Below, piece after piece: positions 1 through 12,449 of a stretch of 64,000 bases of DNA. The DNA is from Gorsachius magnificus. Taxonomy: Eukaryota; Chordata; Aves; Pelecaniformes; Ardeidae. The first letter of the stretch is position 1; each line of letters starts with the position of its first letter. Both the position numbers and the translations under genes were made by a program. Location: positions 39,144,507 through 39,208,506 of the forward strand of contig CM067086.1 in the NCBI GenBank assembly GCA_034008185.1, read 5' to 3'. The notes beneath the pieces are model-generated. The model was not told the DNA's origin and searched no databases. It was given only the letters and a program-made list of their open reading frames with translations.

Positions 1-1020
1 CTGGCTGGTGGTCTTCAAGATTTTACTGAAGGAGTCCGGTAGTTCTTTAAACTGACCATATATTAATTTAACCTGCTTGAAATCAAAATATATTTTTGAA
101 GGGGAAAGGGCTTTAACTGATCCGTGTTATCAGGATGTGTAGTCAGAGTTTCTCGATGCCTCCCTGTCTCAAATCACAAAACATCTCAGATAATAAAACA
201 GATCATTTGAAGAGAAAGGAGGGAATGGTATCAATCTGTCATACGAATCTTTTTCAAACCCTGAAAGACTACTGCAGTGTGCTTTCATAAGCCAGCCTAG
301 GCAAAATGCATGGACTTGTCACTGGCAACTGAAGAAATACAAAACTTAACTGCTTTCATCGTGTAATTAACGTAATAAAATAGAAAAAAAGTTAACTGCA
401 ATGTTGTTTTATGCCTACACTTCAGTGTGACTTTGCATGGGCATGAGGGCTTTTATTTTTCCCTCGTGAACCACAAGAATGAAGATGGGTATGATTTTTG
501 CAAGGGTGAAATAGGTTGTCTGTCAGTTGGGTTCAGGCGACAGTCTGTCTGCAGGCCGTAAGATGATCTGCATAGTGCCAGAGGAAAGCAGGCAGAATTC
601 CTGGCTTGCAAGCATAGATATTGATCTACCTTAGCCACCTAAACAATGCCTCACCTGTTTGCCTTGTCCATACCTTATTTTACGCAGTCTAATGCTTGTT
701 TTGTTTGACTTTTCTTTTATTTCTGTGGATCTGAGCTTTGATACACTTTGGGGAGTACATAAACAGTGTTGTACTTGAACATCACCATCCTGCAGAGTAC
801 TCTAGTGCCTCTGGACCACCCCTCCCTGTATGAGAACAGCGCTGTTATTGAAAATTATGAGTGAGCAACTAAGTAAGTAGGCCACATACACAAGCGTTTG
901 ATCTATCAGACTAGTGTCCAATGACATTGAATGTGAGATGCTACTAATTACTGCACTACGTACTCCCAGTTAAAATTTCTTAAACTGGAGCTAGTAAAAG
1001 GCTCTATTTTTATAAAATCT
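1..1020. other. AT-rich non-coding DNA, nothing recognised
   Basis: No repeat family, RNA gene or convincing reading frame is visible. The longest frame here (453-638, minus, 61 codons) has no recognisable motif and is of chance length. Confidence 0.6.
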
Positions 1021-1038
1021 TCTTTTTTTTTTTTTCAG
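1021..1038 (+). other. Pyrimidine tract followed by CAG (3' splice-site-like)
   Basis: A run of T with one C runs directly into CAG at 1036-1038, followed by CTGATGG. This has the form of a plus-strand splice acceptor. No open frame of note follows it, and similar tracts occur elsewhere in the window (for example 50484-50501), so it may simply be a poly-T tract. Confidence 0.2.
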
Positions 1039-2912
1039 CTGATGGTTACAAGATAAGTCACCACAGCGTTTAGAATCCTATCCACTTATTTTGAAAAACA
1101 ACTATGTTATTGTGTACTGTCTCAAGCAGGAATGCAATAGAAAACGGCATTCATTTTCCCAGTAAATTATAACATAAATATTTTACCACCATTTATTATT
1201 AGTTTGCCATTTCCTGCTGACAGCAATTCCAACTTTGCCAGCAGGCACTGTGTCTCACAATCGTATTGTGTTTGGAACAAATTAAGACAAACACAATTTC
1301 TTATAAAATAAATGAACAAAATTTGCAACAAAAAAACTCTACTGAAGCTAAATGAGCATTTCTTTTAAGTGCTGACACTTGGTATTATTTAATTTGCATA
1401 CAGCACATTTCACTTTTACTGGAAAACAATTAAGTTAACGAAGAACTAAGTCATCTGTACTTTCAGGGATAATTGAACATTGCTCGATTTAGAACTGTTT
1501 TACGTTAATGCTGTGAAAGAGCAGCCTCCATCACGGTAAGTTTGTCAGTGCTTTTGAACGCAAGCATACTTTTGGCCCAGCAACTTCTGAAGTGGATGGA
1601 TCAAAACGGAATACAAAATAGATTGTAAGGACACTTACGTAAAAATACTTAGATCTAGGGACTGACACTGAGCCTTGTTACTCCTGTGAGACATAGTCCT
1701 TACTTCATAAGATGATTTTATGGTTTAAGGGCTAATGAAGAGGGAAAATCTTTATTTCTTATTACTTTTCACTTATCTGGGTACTTTCAGGCACTGAAGT
1801 ATTTTCCTGGATGAAGTGAGACAAATAAAGAGCGAGCTTTATGCTGAGATTGCATTCAAGTTTTTGTTTCAGGTGTGTGAAACTGCATTGAATCCATGAC
1901 TTTGGGCTCACACCCCAAAGGCTTTGAAGATACGCTCTACGTATAGTACTGATATTGACAGTGTGAGGTGCTTGGTTTGGTTTTTTTTTTGGCATTTAGA
2001 CTTATAGAGTAGAAATAGATAATCCTTTTGGATTTCTGGTGTAGAAAATTACAAATAAAACTCACTGCACAAAAATGGAAAACTTAGATTTAAGACTACT
2101 GTATTCCTTCAGAGGTAGCAGTCGGTCCAACTCATTTACGCCTCACTTGAGCTGAGTTTGATTTAGAAGGGAAAGATTTGAGCTGTCCATTCCCTTTCTG
2201 CATTTTCCCCCCCCTCTTTGCTGAGTTCACTTTTACCAAAGGTGCCCAACTAGGTGCCAACTAGCATAGGTAACAAAAATCTGCAGCTTTCTATGGAGTA
2301 CATGCACCATGTCTAAAAAAACTTTCCTATAAAATTCTGCAGATACGCTCTAACCTTTAAATCAAAGAGCCCACCCTTACGGATGAAAGGCTGGTTTAAC
2401 CTCTCCCTGCTGATTCATTCTTTGGCCGCTCAGCTGGGAATATCAATTGTGATAGTAATTCTTCTTCTTTAAATAAATTGGAAGGGTGACAAATTATAGC
2501 TGCCTCTGAGAAATTTTGTAGTCAGAAAAAAATACAATTTTAAAATACGTTCCTTTAAAAAATTTAAATAAGCAATACAATTAGCTAAGCACTTACATTT
2601 TATTAGCAATAGCAAGTAAAATTAATAAGTAAATTCAATGAAAAATGATTATGTGTCACAGTATATAGTTTTTACATTGACATTTCACATAATCTGACTT
2701 TGCTGAGAGGAGAAATCACTCGTCTGTTAAAATTACTTTTTAAAAGCTGTCAAAATTGGAAAACCTGCTGTCAAAAATATGATGAGAAAAGTTTAAAAAT
2801 GGTAAAGTATGTTGACTTAGACAAAAAATATTACCTTTAGAGTGGAAAACTTGAATATTGTATCATTATCTTCTACACAGATGAAAAGTGCTATCTTTTT
2901 CCAAGCTGGCCA
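1039..2912. other. AT-rich non-coding DNA
   Basis: No identifiable gene or repeat. The minus-strand frame at 1762-1995 (77 codons) shows no known motif and has no exon-like context. Confidence 0.6.
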
Positions 2913-2929
2913 TTTTTTTTTTTTTTTTT
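2913..2929 (+). repeat. T17 homopolymer
   Basis: Seventeen consecutive T. On the minus strand this is a poly-A tract, but there is no AATAAA at a suitable distance before it on that strand, so a retrocopy tail is not supported. Confidence 0.85.
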
Positions 2930-3078
2930 ACCTTTTAGATTTATGTTTTGCATTTACATTTCAATATGAATGGGACTTCATCCAATTTATACTGCAGCAG
3001 AAGCTGAAAGTAGCAGGTATTTGGTCATTTATATTTTAATTGTATGTTTGAGTTTTACTACTTTTAAAAATGACAAGA

Positions 3079-3445
3079 TTAACAGCCCTCTAAGGGTGAA
3101 GTCCACTGTTCATCTACGCTCTGGTCCTGCAAACTGCTGTGTGCAAAGACCCTTGGAGTGGAGTTTGGGAGTTTGGCTCGTGGCTGGTGGGCTGCCAGCA
3201 GGGAGAGGTCCATGCACAGTAACCTCCCCAACCTGGATGTTACCCATTCCAGGGAACCGATTTGGCAGCACCAGCGACTGCAACCCCTGCTTCTCCACCA
3301 TATCTCTGTCCTGTTTAAGGAGGACAGTGTTGAAGAAGGTGACAATTCATTCTCCATGCACATTCAGTCTTTGGCCTCTTTGTTGAGACTGCCAGCAAGG
3401 ATGACAATTAGTGCCATTCAAAAAAGCCCAGATATGCTGTGGTAA
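3079..3445. other. GC-richer patch with overlapping short frames on both strands
   Basis: The base composition rises noticeably above the AT-rich surroundings, and several frames of 63-138 codons overlap on both strands. Overlap on both strands is the expected effect of fewer stop codons in GC-richer DNA and does not show coding. No protein family was recognised. A CCAGCAGGGAGAGG sequence near 3196-3209 resembles a CTCF core with about three mismatches. The patch could be an eroded exon, an old repeat or a regulatory element. Confidence 0.3.
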
Positions 3446-3543
3446 TAATGAAGTACAGATTTAGAGGGATACAATCCAAAATCATAATTAAATGGAAATG
3501 AGACAAAACAGAATCTGAAATAAGATTTGACTAAGGACTACAG

Positions 3544-3628
3544 AAGTACATCTCTCAAAGTACATCTCATTTTTGCCAGTTACTTTTTCAGCCATTGCTG
3601 CCTTTAATACTAGGCAGCCTTTAATACT
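3544..3628. repeat. Cluster of short direct duplications
   Basis: Two separate duplications lie within 85 bp. AAGTACATCTC occurs at 3544-3554 and 3558-3568 (period 14). GCCTTTAATACT occurs at 3600-3611 and 3617-3628 (period 17). Both copies of each are exact, which suggests recent replication-slippage events. Confidence 0.85.
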
Positions 3629-3640
3629 GCACTGCCTTTT

Positions 3641-6600
3641 ATAGTACGTTTTCTCCAAATCACAGTCCCTGCATGCATGTAGGTACAACTGGCTATGAGT
3701 GAAGCAGTGAGAGTCACTATGAGGGAGGAGTGCACGTGGCAGTGGAAGTTGTGGAGTTGATTTGTGATGCCTTGGCCCCAGTTTTAAAGGATCCAACTCA
3801 GAAGCCGTTGGACTGGACATGGGGGATGGAAGGTAAGCAAAAAATTATTTTGTTTTTGCCTTAGTAGTACTAAATATATTCTGACATTATGTTCGTGATG
3901 TTCTTTCACTTTCTCAGCAGTGTGAGTTGAAGGGAATTAAGTACTTTTGCTCTCAAACATAATTCCTTGAAGTGCAGCCTGATTTAATCTTGCTGTTCAG
4001 CCTGGGTTTAATACATCTTGCAATATATTAATTTTTTCCAGTTTGAAGAATGGCTACAGAAAAGTGCTAATGGCAACCTGACAAAACATATAGGGAAGCC
4101 ATTCAGGTAAATGGTATTTCCACTCAGTTCATGAACCAGGGCGCCCCATGTTTTTCTTCTGTGTTCCCTCCAGATCTGAGAAGCTTTTTACCTTTCCACA
4201 TCCAAGTGCCCCCCAAACATTCTTCTTCTCAGTTTTTCTATGCAAACAATCCTTTGCAGCTTTCCTCATAGAGTCTTTCTGGCTCTCTAGGCTGCTTCTG
4301 CTGCTTAGACACATTGATTCATGTCCTTCTTTTAAAATTAATTCCCACTGTGATGGCTCAAAAAATCCTTTCCTACTTAATCCAGTGAGCAGTATTGTCT
4401 AAAGGCTTGAGTATGCTTTGCTGTGGCTCACACTGACCACAGAAGTGCTTAACAATCTTTAAACTAGATTGAGCAAACAAAGAATTTTTTTTAGCAGAAC
4501 GAATGGGAATTTAGAGTCAGATGTGGGAGGCTGCATCCCTTGCATTTTATAATCAGCCTGACTCACTTCAGGCTGTGTGGGGGCTGCTCTTTTAGTTCAT
4601 GAATACCACCACATCAACACAAGATTCTTTGAGGTCCATCTATATGTCTGTCTATCTAAACTCCCACATTGCTGCTTGAGTGCCTCTGGTGCATGTTGTC
4701 CAAGCCTCTTGGCACTTATTTACTGCTTCAGATTGCTCTGTATAGGCAGGAGGAATAATTTCACAGTAGCCTAATGCATCTAATAAGGAAACGCATTTTT
4801 AGTCTATTATCTGAACCTGTCTTTAGAATAACTCTAGTTAACACAATTATTGTTGCCATTTAATCTAATGGTGATTAAAACAGAGGTAGCTGGCCTCCAC
4901 TAGGTACCTGTCAGATGTTATCTGGCTTATGTCAAGTGTTATTGTGGTATTTGCAGAGAAATAAATTTATCATAATGACAATCCATGTTGGATCAAAAGA
5001 GATTATACCCTCATATGAATCTAGGGCCTGAAATTCTGGCAATGGGAGCACTCCTAACAGAGAAACTCCCTGGAAACTGTGAAGACTACAATATACACAA
5101 GGATCCTGGATTAGTATTCAGAGAAAAAGTGAAATACCATAAATGAAGGTTAGTTCCCCCAGCAACAGCACCAGTTTGCCACACAGAGAACACCTTGTAA
5201 CATTTTATGGCTATTTTTGTAGTATTCTATGGCATCGAAGAAACTAAGCCTGCCTTACTGTGGTGCAATACAGAATGATACATCATTGCTCCATAGAAGA
5301 CAAGGGGATCAAGTTTTTAATAAAAATTGTCTGACTCTATTCTGAAGAGAAATCACTAGGGAAGAATCTATCTGGGCCTGGGGCATTCTGAGCTGCTAAT
5401 AAAACCATTACAAAGTCTGTTCATCCATGACAAGACAAAACATTAGGACCTGAAGCTGAGACAGGATAATCAGGGAGTGAATCAAATTCAAGAGAGAAGT
5501 GAGAAAGTACTGTTTGCAAACTGAGGATAATTGGAGTTCTTGGTTGGGAGAAGGTTGGCCAGTATTTAAAAAGCGTATAGAATTCATGTATTAAAAACCT
5601 GGTGGAACCTTCCCTTATTTAGGAGCTGGTCAGGTATCAGAATAATCTCAAGTACTCCTTTGTAGATTATCAGTCTTGTTGGTGATCCTTTGGAAAGGTT
5701 GGGCCACACTGTAAGCTGGGGAAGAAGGTATATGCATGAAGAAGCTGGACAATATGACTGGGAGGCTCTCATGTATCTGTAGATTGGAATAATTTGTTGA
5801 GGAGGTATACAGATGAAAATAGGGGATAAAAGGAAAATTTCACTTGGGCTGCTGAAACTCACAAGCTTTCTGCAGAATCTGTCCTTGTTAGCTGGCCTTT
5901 ATGTGGTAATGATCCAGATTTTATCACACATTTACCATAAAAGTATTTTAGTGGAACTATTTAATGATTAATGTGTGTGATCTCCTTTACTAATTTAAAC
6001 AGCTGATTGCAGCCATCTTGTATTACTTACAGGTAAGATTTTAATTAGGATTACATTAGTTGGGGAGGTATTGGAGGAAAAAAATACCGTTAGTGTCCCT
6101 TAACCTAATAATCTGGAGAAAAAAATGAAGAGTTTCTTCTAAAATCTTTAAATTCTTTTTTTATTATTATTATTACTCCCACTTTCCAGGACCTTGTATT
6201 TGAGCAAATTTCCATGTGCATGAGTGCTATATGTAGTTTCATCAGCAGACTGCAGGTTCCATTTTTTATCATCCTGGTCATCTTAGTCACTGTGTACCAG
6301 AAGAAAGAGGAATCCACGCTTATAAGATCAGTCTGTACTGTCAGTAGACCATCAGATTAGCCAGAATGCACTTTTAAAGAGCAGAGGAGCTAATTAAGAC
6401 ACAAGCAAGATCTATAGTACCTCCATGGAAACTCAGGCTCAATTATGAACTGCTTCTGTTTTTATCCTTGTTATATGTTTTAGGTTAAACAGTGTTTTTA
6501 ATGGCAGGTTTGTTCATCACTGAGGAAATTGCACAGGCTCATCAGCATTAATGCACCAAGGAAGGAAATACAGACAGAAATGTAGTATGGCTGCGTTACC

Positions 6601-6889
6601 AAAATACAAAAGAAGCATTTGTAGACACAGGAATAAAACACATTTGTTTGGCTAAAAGAGACTTCTCTAATGTTTACATATTGCTTAGACAGAGGTTGGT
6701 CTATGGCCTGGTCATTCTGTGTCATACCAGGGCATTTATAGCTTAAGAAATCCTTGTCAGCCCTGGATTATGTGGCACCAAGATTGTTGCTGAAAGGCAT
6801 TAGGCAAATCAGTTTCCTTTCTAACCCAAATGGTGCTAAAGAGCACTTGCAATGTACACATAACTTTCTTTGCTCTGCCTAACTTAAAA
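3641..6889. other. AT-rich non-coding DNA
   Basis: No gene, RNA or repeat family is recognised over this stretch. Frames of 60-92 codons occur on both strands without motif, codon-use signal or splice context. Confidence 0.6.
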
Positions 6890-6894
6890 AGCTT

Positions 6895-7060
6895 GAGCAG
6901 AAATAATTTTGAGATAAAATTAGCATAATTATTGATTTGCCATGCATCAGCTGCTCCAGGTTAAGTGTTTGAGCCTCTATGCTTACTGTGAAGCTAATTC
7001 AAAGTAGTTCACCATCATTATCATGTGTGCTAAGGGATTTCTCAGACACATGTTTACCAC
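6895..7060. promoter_or_regulatory. Homeodomain-motif-rich stretch, possible conserved non-coding element
   Basis: The stretch combines TAATTATTGATT (6926-6937), a CATGCATCAGCTG segment containing an E-box, and several further TAAT or ATTA cores. This composition resembles vertebrate conserved non-coding enhancers. Conservation cannot be assessed from a single sequence, so this is inference only. Confidence 0.2.
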
Positions 7061-7220
7061 ATATCAGAGCACATTTGATAACTGATTACTCTGTAATAAT
7101 TTCTTTGTGTTTCAAAGTCCTTTGGATTCCAGAATATTATGCACATACTTGAGATGTTCAAGAGCTACGTAGTGGGTGCATAAATCATGAGATTGTCCTT
7201 AAATATGTCACACAGCTGAA

Positions 7221-7310
7221 CAGAGAGAGAAAAAAACTGGAGAGACAACTAGAGAGAAAGATAGAGGCAGAATAGAGGCAGAGGCAGACATAGGAATAGA
7301 GGTAGAGATA
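7221..7310. repeat. Purine-rich degenerate tandem repeat
   Basis: GA-rich sequence contains an 11-bp unit, ATAGAGGCAGA, exactly twice in tandem (7261-7271, 7272-7282) and once more with one change (7296-7306). The flanking GAGAGA tract to the left looks like its source. Confidence 0.8.
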
Positions 7311-9764
7311 TTTATGGTTTTTTTGGCTCACGTTGCTTCAGATCATATTTTCAAGACCTTTGGCCCAACTATTTTTATAGTACATGGAAGTGAACTTTAA
7401 AAACATCAATAAGATTTAAGATTTGCAACTTTCATAACTTTCATTCTTGCTTTTAATAAACCACCTAATTATCATGACAATTTGCAACAAAATCACAACA
7501 TTCAGAAACACTGTATTATATGTTTTAGGCAACTGGCCTTCAGATTAGTCTTGAGACTAAAACTGACTTAATATTTACTTTGTTTTTAAAATGAAGACTG
7601 TCTTGCACTGATTCTTAGAGAATGGAATCTTCCTTTGAGCAGCATTGCAACAAACTTACCTTTGATGGAAAGGACTATTTTCGTGTCACCAAAGAAATTT
7701 GATAAACCATTGCTAAAGGACGGTTCTCTATATTCAGATATTGAAAAAATAGAACGGTTAAGAAACGAGAATGGGGCTTGTAGTGGGAATGGTTGGAACA
7801 TACGTAAAAACTGTTTTTCTTGTAAGAGATGTTGAAAAGGGGTTTGCATTGATCTGAAAGATTTTAAGATAGAGGCGTTTGATTAGTAATCCACTGAAGC
7901 AAATTGATATCAGTAGTTTAAAATCAAGCTACAAATGAACTGCAACTACTAAAGAATCCATTGCCTATTCATTTCTTAAAAATAGCATCCCCAGCTACTA
8001 ATCCCTGTTGCATTCCAGTCATTAAAGAGACCCTGGCTGCTGGCTAAGCATATGACTGGCATTCAGTGACTTCAGTACATTCGTAGGTTCATATATTTTT
8101 CTGGATGTTTTCCTTTTGCTCTGTCTTTAATTGCAATCAGTAATGAGAGCAGGCTGTGGAGCTGAAACCAGTGAGGAAAGATCCTGGAGTTTGCTGGTTT
8201 ATGGAATCAAGAGAAAAATGGTAAACTACCAAAACCAGAGTTATACTTTTTGCCAGTTTCTCCTGACCAGGTTCTGATTATAACTCCTGTAAACCTCCAC
8301 ACACTAACTTGAAAAGCTGAGTTTAAAATCTCCAAATTTTCTAACCCCATAGTCTCCTTAAATCTTCCAGGAATGAGTTTGTACTTACATTTAGATAAAA
8401 TTCTTGCAGTATAATTTCCCTCAGCTTTATAGTGACAGTAGCAGTGACATACCAAAGTTATAATCAGTTCATAGCACGATGTATAACCCACTCTTTCAAC
8501 TTTGCTATCATGAACTTTTGTGTAGGAGGATCAAATGTTGGCTATTAATGGCTTCTGGAAGAGGCAAATGAAAAGAAGAAATAGGACAATCCTCTCTGGT
8601 ATCTCTCTTAAGAGGAAATCAGCAGAAGGAGAGCCTTTTGGTCAAAATGAATACTCTGGCATTTTAAAAAGTCATGTGCAATAAAGCATTTCTGAAATGT
8701 CCTCATAGCAAAAGGATTTTAACAAATGAAACAAGAAATTATAATTCCCTATCAAAAATCTGAAGAGGGAGGGAATATTTTTGCTGTGTGCAAGCTGAAT
8801 CAAGTTAATGAGGCATCTAACACTGCGAAAAGAGCGTTCTCTATAAATAAATCCCGTCTGATTGGGATATATTAGTCTTCTGATAACATTCTATAGCCTA
8901 CAGATGCTTTGAATAGAATGTGTATGTGTGCAAATACTCAGATCTATTGGAGTTACTGTTCTCTAAGTCCTTGTCCATCACACATATTACAGTCATTTTC
9001 ATATTTAAGCACTGAATAAAACCTGAGTCTCACTCCACTGCCCGGTTTGAATAGGTAGGCTCAGTAGCTAGGCTCTGTGAAAGCTCTGGAGATTGTATTT
9101 CACACACAAAGATGTGGCTAAAGAGCAGCTGTGTAGCCTGTTAGTGGAGGACTCTTCATTTGCTTGCCAGAAGTAACACTTGCACTCCCAAGAGCTTTAA
9201 AGGATCAAGGAGTAGGGCTTCATGTCACGGAGTACTTTCCCCCATCACTAACCTGGCTGTATGCTTCTATGTGTCACTGAGGCTCTGGTGGCTGTGAAGG
9301 TACCATGGGCAAACAGTCGGGAGAAAAATTATATGATATGAAGTTACAGGGTCTGGTAGCTTTCTCAGAAGTAAAAGTGTGTTTAACTGCAAAATCTCCT
9401 AATTAGAGTGTTAATTTATTTTTTTGGAGAGGAAAAGGATTTGGAAAGTTCTTTTGAAAAATGATTTTTAAATTTTTTTTTTTTTTGGTTTTGTCCTCCA
9501 GGGAATTGAAAGGTCTTTCTTTGTGAAGTATCATACATTTATCTTTCCTTCAAATTATGTTGTAGTTACCTATCGTTATGTTTCCACATTTTCCTAAAGG
9601 GTTTGCTTCTTTGGAAATCTTGTTTATCCTCTCCCCAGTTTTGAGAACAAAGTGATGCAGATCTTTGGAGAGGGTGTTCATGTTGCTTTGTTGTGGTCAT
9701 CCAGTCCTTTCTAATAAAAAAAAAGAAAAAAAGAGTTGGCTTCGGCAAGAAGATAACCTAGAGT
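7311..9764. other. AT-rich non-coding DNA
   Basis: Nothing recognised. Minus-strand frames at 7586-7849 and 8207-8491 (87 and 94 codons) carry no motif that I can place. Confidence 0.6.
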
Positions 9765-9834
9765 TTTGGGAGCATATACACTGTGTAGCAATTCAGAAGC
9801 TTTAGGAGTATTTACTCTGTGTAACAACTCAGAA
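9765..9834. repeat. Diverged 34-bp tandem duplication
   Basis: Unit 1 (9765-9798) and unit 2 (9801-9834) match at 28 of 34 positions by eye. Both have the pattern TTTRGGAG...CTGTGTARCAAYTCAGAA, with period 36. The divergence shows an older duplication than the exact ones at 3.5 kb and 29.4 kb. Confidence 0.85.
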
Positions 9835-10698
9835 TAAAAGAAATAAATACCCAGCATTTCAATGCCAAGAAAGACTCTAAATCAATAGAGCATAATTAGT
9901 AATGCAGTCCTAAGAACAAATTTATAGAGTTTCTGGTGTTGTATACATTTTCTTCAAATACGGTAATGTGGCTGTGGATAGTGCCATTTTTCTGGTCTCC
10001 AAGGCTGGAGAGAAGAGGGTTTCATTTTCTGTTCAACTATGTAAGAGTACTTCGTGGTCAAATTGATTTTTGAATCAAAATACAAAAGGTCTCATGAGCT
10101 TTTAATTAAATATTAAGGCACTGATAATTTGAGATCACAAGAATTTAGGGCAAAGTCTTTCTTGGAATTAAGTACCTCCTTGCCTTTTGAGGGTCTAGAA
10201 CGTTGGATTCAGAGTGTTAAGGCTAAGAGCGAACAGTGATACATCTAAAACTGTACCAACATGTCTAGTTAGCAAAACACACTTGTCTTGTATTTCAGGA
10301 TAATTTGGGGTTATTTTGTAAAAATGTTGCATAAAATTAGTGCTTTGAGATACAGTTTGTCTTTGCTAGTTTCATTTGCACTCAATTTTTACAGTACACA
10401 AACTCAAATCAATATGCTGCTTAATAAATCAAATCTTAAAACTCTATGATCACTGCCATTATGCTTTTTGAAGAAAAGACCTCCCTGAAAAGCTGATATC
10501 AATCATTCTTGTCTAGGGTCTGAAGCAAATGCAACCTGCAAAGACTGGTAGCTGGGCTATCTGCCATCATTGCTGGCAGCATAAAGGCTCTGGATACAGT
10601 CTTCTAATAGGAGGAATATGGAGACAAATCTGTCTGGTTTTAAAGTGTGTTAAATTTCTGAGATTAATTCATGTTGTGTATGAAAACAGTCATCTAGA
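9835..10698. other. AT-rich non-coding DNA
   Basis: No gene or repeat family recognised. A 76-codon plus-strand frame (10529-10759) runs into the CpG cluster that follows but has no recognisable content. Confidence 0.55.
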
Positions 10699-10735
10699 CT
10701 TCGGGGTCTACGGACGTCTTTCCGCTACCGTGCCC
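10699..10735. other. Isolated CpG cluster
   Basis: Five CpG dinucleotides fall within about 29 bp (10702-10730) in DNA that otherwise has very few. The sequence is sharply GC-richer than either flank. It matches no repeat or gene that I recognise. It is too short for a CpG island and could be a chance cluster, a small insertion or a binding-site cluster. Confidence 0.5.
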
Positions 10736-11363
10736 TCTGGACAGTTTGTTGCTTTGTGAACTCTTGTTTTCCATTTCATGTAAGACCTTCCCTGTTTTTG
10801 AAGAATGGCCTGGGAGAAAGAGATTGGTCCATTATCAAGAGGGGCAGAAGCCTAGGACAGAGATGTTGGCTTTGTTACATGAATGTACAGTGCTAGTACA
10901 ATAGAGCCCCAATGAAGGCAGGGGACAGATTATATGAGGACAGGGTTAAAATACCTTTATTATGGCACAAATGGACACTTCACGGTCATGCAGAATGTGG
11001 GGTGCTGAATACCTAATACTCAATATTTAGCTACACAGCTTATGATTTCCAGAATCTTCCAGGATTTTTTTTTTTATATTTCCTTTTTGTAGATGAAGGG
11101 ATTGTACAAATTGTTAATGGTTGGATAACAAATATTTAAAAGGAATACCGGTTTAGTACCTGTTATGAGGCAAATGTGAACCCTCATTTTAAGTGATCAC
11201 TGGAAGAAAGAAATCAGAGCATGTGAACAAGAATAATTATTTTAACTCAACATATATCATTCCACATAAAAATGATGACATTATGGAACTGTTCAAAACA
11301 TCTTATAATAGAAAAAATATAAATGTGCTTCTTTTCTTTTTATGCTAACAGGTACTGTTGTCC
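10736..11363. other. AT-rich non-coding DNA
   Basis: Nothing recognised. Confidence 0.6.
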
Positions 11364-11382
11364 AAAAAAAAAAAAAAAAAAA
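11364..11382 (+). repeat. A19 homopolymer
   Basis: Nineteen consecutive A follow GTTGTCC. There is no AATAAA or ATTAAA in the 30 bases before it, so it looks like a simple mononucleotide repeat, not a retrocopy tail. Confidence 0.85.
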
Positions 11383-12449
11383 GCCTGTCAGGGAAAGTAT
11401 ACAAAACTGCTTTTCCTTTGAATGCATATTTAAAATGAAGGCATGATGACAGCTTTCATTTGAGCACTGGACATTTTTTTTTTCAGAGTTTGCTGCTGTT
11501 CATGCAAAATAAGTTGCTGTGATTGCAACATATGTATTATATGGCACATATGCTACCTCTTAGATAAAAGTGTAACTCTTGTGGTTCCTAGCATTTTTCT
11601 AAGGACATACAGTGTTTAACAGTAACAGATCTTTTTATAATATTTTTGCCATGTTTTTGGCAACTAAATATTTTTTCTTTAACCTTTCTCATTCATAAGT
11701 TAAATTTGTTGTTAGAGAAAAATGGAGTGTGGAGGTAGAAAGCAACAGTGTGAATAAGAGAGCAAGAGTGTTTTGACTGGCAGTTTTCTCTTTGGCTACC
11801 ATTTTGGGTTTCTTTGTTGTAATGCAGGAGGGCAATAAATTGCCAGCTGCAAACAAGGGTCTGTTTAGCTATGTATTGTACAGACAATCATATACAATCA
11901 ATTATGGGTTAAAATGCTGGTGTGGCACTTAAGGAATTAGGAATAAGAACTACTGTTAAGAATAATGTGTGTTTATTGTCTAATTTCTGACATATGCAGT
12001 AAAATGTGTGTCTTTTATATCTCTTTCTTTGATTAAGTTCGGTCTTCAAATCCTTCTCTGTATTAGGGTGTGGGCTTTGAATTACGGTATTCTGAAACAT
12101 GTTTTCACATACATGATAATGAATCGCAGCAAAAAGACAAATAACCAAAACTCGACCCAGAGTACCAACGATTAAGTGGGGTTTTTTTCATGTAAATATT
12201 CCCATGAAACCAGTGGAACTAATCACACAAATGCCTTTTACTACATGTGAGCAAAGAAAAAAGTGAGCCCCACTTTAGGCTTGAACACGAAGCGAGCTTT
12301 CTTTAAAGGACAGCATTATTTGTTCCCTACATAAATCCTAAGTAAATGGAAGTGGACCTTCAGTCTTCTCCCTCCTACTCCCCGAAATGATCCCATTATA
12401 CTGGTAGTTCATAAATATGCAGTGAAGCCCATCTGTTCTAGCTTGTGAT
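11383..12449. other. AT-rich non-coding DNA
   Basis: Two minus-strand frames (11693-11887 and 11909-12148) have no recognisable content. No repeat family is visible. Confidence 0.6.
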
